Source: CAYXSX01 sp964467925 (GTDB lineage Bacteria; Pseudomonadota; Alphaproteobacteria; Micavibrionales; Micavibrionaceae). From it: a DNA stretch of 64,000 bases. The stretch covers positions 1 through 64,000 of the forward strand of contig CAYXSX010000002.1 of the NCBI GenBank assembly GCA_964467925.1. Direction: 5' to 3'. Shown here piece after piece: positions 62,085-64,000 of the stretch (within the stretch, counting starts at the first letter, position 1; every line of letters starts with the position of its first letter). A program made the translations under genes and the position numbers. The notes beneath the pieces were generated by a model. The model saw nothing but the letters and a program-made list of their open reading frames with translations, did not search any database and had not been told where the DNA came from.

Positions 62085-62101
62085 TCATACTTTTAGTATG
62101 A
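62085..62101. promoter_or_regulatory. Operator-like inverted repeat between the cassette and hisA
   Basis: TCATACT (62085-62091), TTT, AGTATGA (62095-62101): perfect 7-bp arms. On the minus strand it directly overlaps TTGACT (62106-62101), a -35-like box for the TIGR04255 cassette, so a bound repressor would block it. The -10 is not clear. Confidence 0.5.
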
Positions 62102-62135
62102 GTCAAGAAAGTTTTTTAAACAATAGTTTCTTTCC

Positions 62136-62891
62136 ATGATCCTCTACCCCGCGATAGATTTAAAAGACGGCAAATGCGTGCGCCTGGTGCAGGGCGATAT
62201 GACGCGCGACACCATCTATAACGAAAACCCGTCGGCGCAGGCGCATGAATGGGCGCGCGCCGGTTTTAGCTGGCTGCATATTGTCGACCTCGATGGCGCG
62301 GTGGAGGGATCGCCCAAAAACCACACCGCCGTGCGGGCTATTTTGAAAGAAACCGACATCCCGGTGCAGCTCGGCGGCGGCATTCGCAATATGGCCCAGA
62401 TCGAGCATTGGATAGGTGAAGGCGTCAGCCGCGTAATATTGGGCACAGCCGCCGTGCGCGATCCCGACCTTGTGCGCAAGGCCTGCCACGAATTCCCCGG
62501 TCAAATCGCCGTGGGCATTGATGCGCTGGGCGGCGAGGTCATGGTTGATGGCTGGGTGGACGGCTCGAACATTCAGGCGAGCGAATTGGCCGCGCATTTT
62601 GAAGATGCAGGCGTGGCCGCGATTATCTACACTGATATCGACCGCGACGGCACAGGGCGCGGCGTTAATATCGTTGCCACTATCGCGCTGGCGCAATCGA
62701 CCGAAATTCCCGTCATCGCCTCGGGCGGCGTGGGCAGTCTTGAGGATTTACGTCTTGTCAAAGAAGCCGCTGGGTACGGTGTTCAGGGCGTGATCATCGG
62801 CAAGGCGCTGTATGACGAACGCATTACTCCCGAAGAAGCACTGGCCGTCGCGGCGGACGACAGTGTTTCCGCGGCGGCGAATGAGGCTTAG
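62136..62891 (+). CDS. hisA: Phosphoribosylformimino-5-aminoimidazole carboxamide ribotide isomerase
   Basis: 251 residues, TIM barrel. YPAIDLKDGKCVRLVQGD carries the catalytic Asp; LGGGIRNMAQIE and TDIDRDGTGRGVN (second Asp) are conserved. It catalyses the fourth step of histidine synthesis (isomerisation to PRFAR), providing the HisHF substrate. It is 3 bp before hisF. Confidence 0.96.
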   Translation: MILYPAIDLKDGKCVRLVQGDMTRDTIYNENPSAQAHEWARAGFSWLHIVDLDGAVEGSPKNHTAVRAILKETDIPVQLGGGIRNMAQIEHWIGEGVSRVILGTAAVRDPDLVRKACHEFPGQIAVGIDALGGEVMVDGWVDGSNIQASELAAHFEDAGVAAIIYTDIDRDGTGRGVNIVATIALAQSTEIPVIASGGVGSLEDLRLVKEAAGYGVQGVIIGKALYDERITPEEALAVAADDSVSAAANEA

Positions 62892-62894
62892 GCC

Positions 62895-63665
62895 ATGCTC
62901 AAAACCCGCATCATCCCCTGTCTGGACGTGAATAATGGCCGCGTGGTCAAGGGCGTGAATTTTGTCGATCTGATTGATGCCGGCGACCCGGTGGAACAGG
63001 CCAAGCTTTACAACGATCAGGGTGCGGATGAGCTTTGTTTTCTTGATATTACCGCTACATCCGATAACCGCGGCACCATTCTGGATGTCGTGCGCCGCAC
63101 GGCGGAAGAGGTATTCATGCCGCTCACCGTGGGCGGCGGCGTGCGGGAAATGAAGGATATTCGGAATTTGCTTAACGCCGGGGCGGACAAGGTATCCATT
63201 AATTCGGCGGCTGTAACCAACCCCGAATTTGTTAAGGAGGCGGCCAATAGATGCGGCTCGCAATGTATCGTCGTGGCGATCGATGCGAAATCCAGCGATA
63301 ATCCGGCTTGCAAAAGCGGGTTTGAAATTTTCACCCATGGCGGGCGTAAGGAAACGGGCATCGACGCCGTTGAATGGGCGCAAAAAATGGCCGATTACGG
63401 GGCGGGAGAGCTCCTCCTGACCTCCATGGACCGCGACGGCACGCGGGCCGGATTTAACATCCCGCTAACCCGCGCGGTGGCGGACGCCGTTTCCGTGCCC
63501 GTGATCGCCTCTGGCGGTGTGGGCAATCTTGACCATCTGGTGGAGGGGGTGCGGGACGGCCATGCCTCCGCCGTGCTCGCCGCCTCTATCTTCCATTTCG
63601 GCGATTATACGATTGGCGAGGCCAAAGCGGCGATGGACGCGGCGGGGATTGCGGTTAGGCCTTGA
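62895..63665 (+). CDS. hisF: Imidazole glycerol phosphate synthase, cyclase subunit
   Basis: 256 residues. IIPCLDVNNGRVVKGVNFVD with the catalytic Asp, LTVGGGVREMKDI, and TSMDRDGTRAGFN with the second Asp are typical. With HisH it forms imidazole glycerol phosphate and AICAR. The usual alphaproteobacterial hisH-hisA-hisF run is here split by the inserted GNAT and TIGR04255 cassette. Confidence 0.96.
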   Translation: MLKTRIIPCLDVNNGRVVKGVNFVDLIDAGDPVEQAKLYNDQGADELCFLDITATSDNRGTILDVVRRTAEEVFMPLTVGGGVREMKDIRNLLNAGADKVSINSAAVTNPEFVKEAANRCGSQCIVVAIDAKSSDNPACKSGFEIFTHGGRKETGIDAVEWAQKMADYGAGELLLTSMDRDGTRAGFNIPLTRAVADAVSVPVIASGGVGNLDHLVEGVRDGHASAVLAASIFHFGDYTIGEAKAAMDAAGIAVRP

Positions 63666-63670
63666 TCACA

Positions 63671-63756
63671 TCGTCATTGCGAGCGCAGCGAAGCAATCCA
63701 GTACTACAAGCACCATTTCTGGATTGCTTCGTCGCTAACGCTCCTCGCAATGACGA
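63671..63756. repeat. Palindromic repeat of the CGTCATTGCGAG type, copy 2
   Basis: Perfect 13-bp arms TCGTCATTGCGAG and CTCGCAATGACGA, with GAAGCAATCCAG / CTGGATTGCTTC pairing inside. Same family as 40238-40327. It sits between hisF and a convergent gene and may end transcription of both. Confidence 0.88.
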
Positions 63757-63762
63757 ATGGCT

Positions 63763-64000
63763 TTACTCCACCCTTACATTCCTTGATATTTTCCGCGGCT
63801 CTAACCCTTTGCGGGTATAGGTGATTTCCCCGTTATAGGTTCCGGCGGGCAGGGTTCCCGCACCGCTGGAGGTGCGGCCGGTATAGTAATAAACTGGCCC
63901 GAGACGGTTTTCTTCTGCCGTGATATGCCGCTCGGCAAAGATCTGGCCGTTTGTGTCCGTGATTTTTAGCGTAATTTCATCGCCCGTACGAAGCTGGTAA
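63763..64000 (-). CDS. Partial gene, C-terminal 78 residues, unknown exported or quinoprotein-like beta protein
   Basis: Minus-strand frame, open to the edge of the window, ending at a TAA at 63763. The visible part (DEITLKITDTNGQIFAERHI, then PVYYYTGRTSSGAGTLPAGT and YNGEITYTRKG) reads like a beta-sandwich of a surface or periplasmic protein with alternating Thr/Ile strands. The start is outside the window. No family assigned. Confidence 0.6.
   Translation of the reverse strand, partial: YQLRTGDEITLKITDTNGQIFAERHITAEENRLGPVYYYTGRTSSGAGTLPAGTYNGEITYTRKGLEPRKISRNVRVE

Noticed and set aside
1..64000. CRISPR array, tRNA or rRNA genes, insertion sequences
   Set aside because: No regularly spaced short direct repeats, no cloverleaf-like intergenic stretch and no transposase reading frame were seen on either strand. 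Short RNAs could be missed by eye.

Overview
The window looks like a chromosomal segment of a motile alphaproteobacterium. The evidence is the alphaproteobacterial gene cluster ppsR-maf-aroE-coaE-dnaQ-secB-fxsA-Tim44-mltA with hemE, hemH, hemJ and rho nearby. There are also flgK/flgL, a Tim44-like inner-membrane protein and a Dot/Icm-type (IVB) secretion locus. I cannot name the genus; a relative of Micavibrio or Rhodospirillales is a guess. Coding density is high, no rRNA or tRNA gene was seen, and most conserved genes share a moderately GC-rich style. Several orphan genes are clearly more AT-rich.

Region by region. 1-1.8 kb: end of a YjdM/PhnA protein, a LysE-type exporter, a small lipoprotein and an orphan. 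1.9-6.3 kb: dotD, dotC, dotB, icmT and a TcpQ-domain protein. 6.4-10.1 kb (minus): flgL and flgK. 10.2-15.1 kb (minus): three tandem paralogous exported proteins of unknown function, divergent from the next block. 15.4-27.4 kb (plus): dotI/icmL, dotH/icmK, dotG/icmE, dotF/icmG, a greatly enlarged dotE/icmC, dotP/icmD, dotN/icmJ, dotO/icmB and a coupled membrane protein. This is the Legionella order icmL-K-E-G-C-D-J-B. 27.5-30.3 kb: orphans and an aldo/keto reductase. 30.3-40.2 kb: the conserved mltA-to-ppsR cluster with orphans inserted, including a protein with a eukaryote-like class I cyclic nucleotide phosphodiesterase signature, a probable Fe(II)/2-oxoglutarate oxygenase and a CoaE-glutamine amidotransferase fusion. 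40.3-42.7 kb: an overlapping paralogue pair. 43-49.7 kb: hemJ, rho, a cysteine-rich pseudopilin, an orphan, a candidate replication origin, hemE and hemH. 49.8-57.6 kb: an orphan, mlaF/mlaE, a VanX-like dipeptidase, alr, dnaB and two Sel1-repeat proteins. 57.7-63.7 kb: hisD, hisH, a GNAT enzyme, a three-gene TIGR04255-type cassette, hisA and hisF. The window ends in a partial minus-strand gene.

How they fit together. The dot/icm genes would build the outer-membrane core (DotC, DotD, DotH with DotG and DotF), inner-membrane parts (DotI, DotE, DotP, IcmT) and ATPases (DotB, DotO with DotN) of a protein- or DNA-exporting machine. The coupling complex (DotL/DotM), DotA and IcmF/IcmH are not in the window. 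Many orphan genes share a promoter element reading TTGACATA(A), often directly after the stop codon of the preceding gene. That suggests a co-regulated set, and some members (phosphodiesterase-like, Sel1-repeat) would be reasonable effector candidates. The hem/rho side and the ppsR-maf side of the window are the two flanks of the replication origin in Caulobacter and Rickettsia, so the origin may lie within this window.
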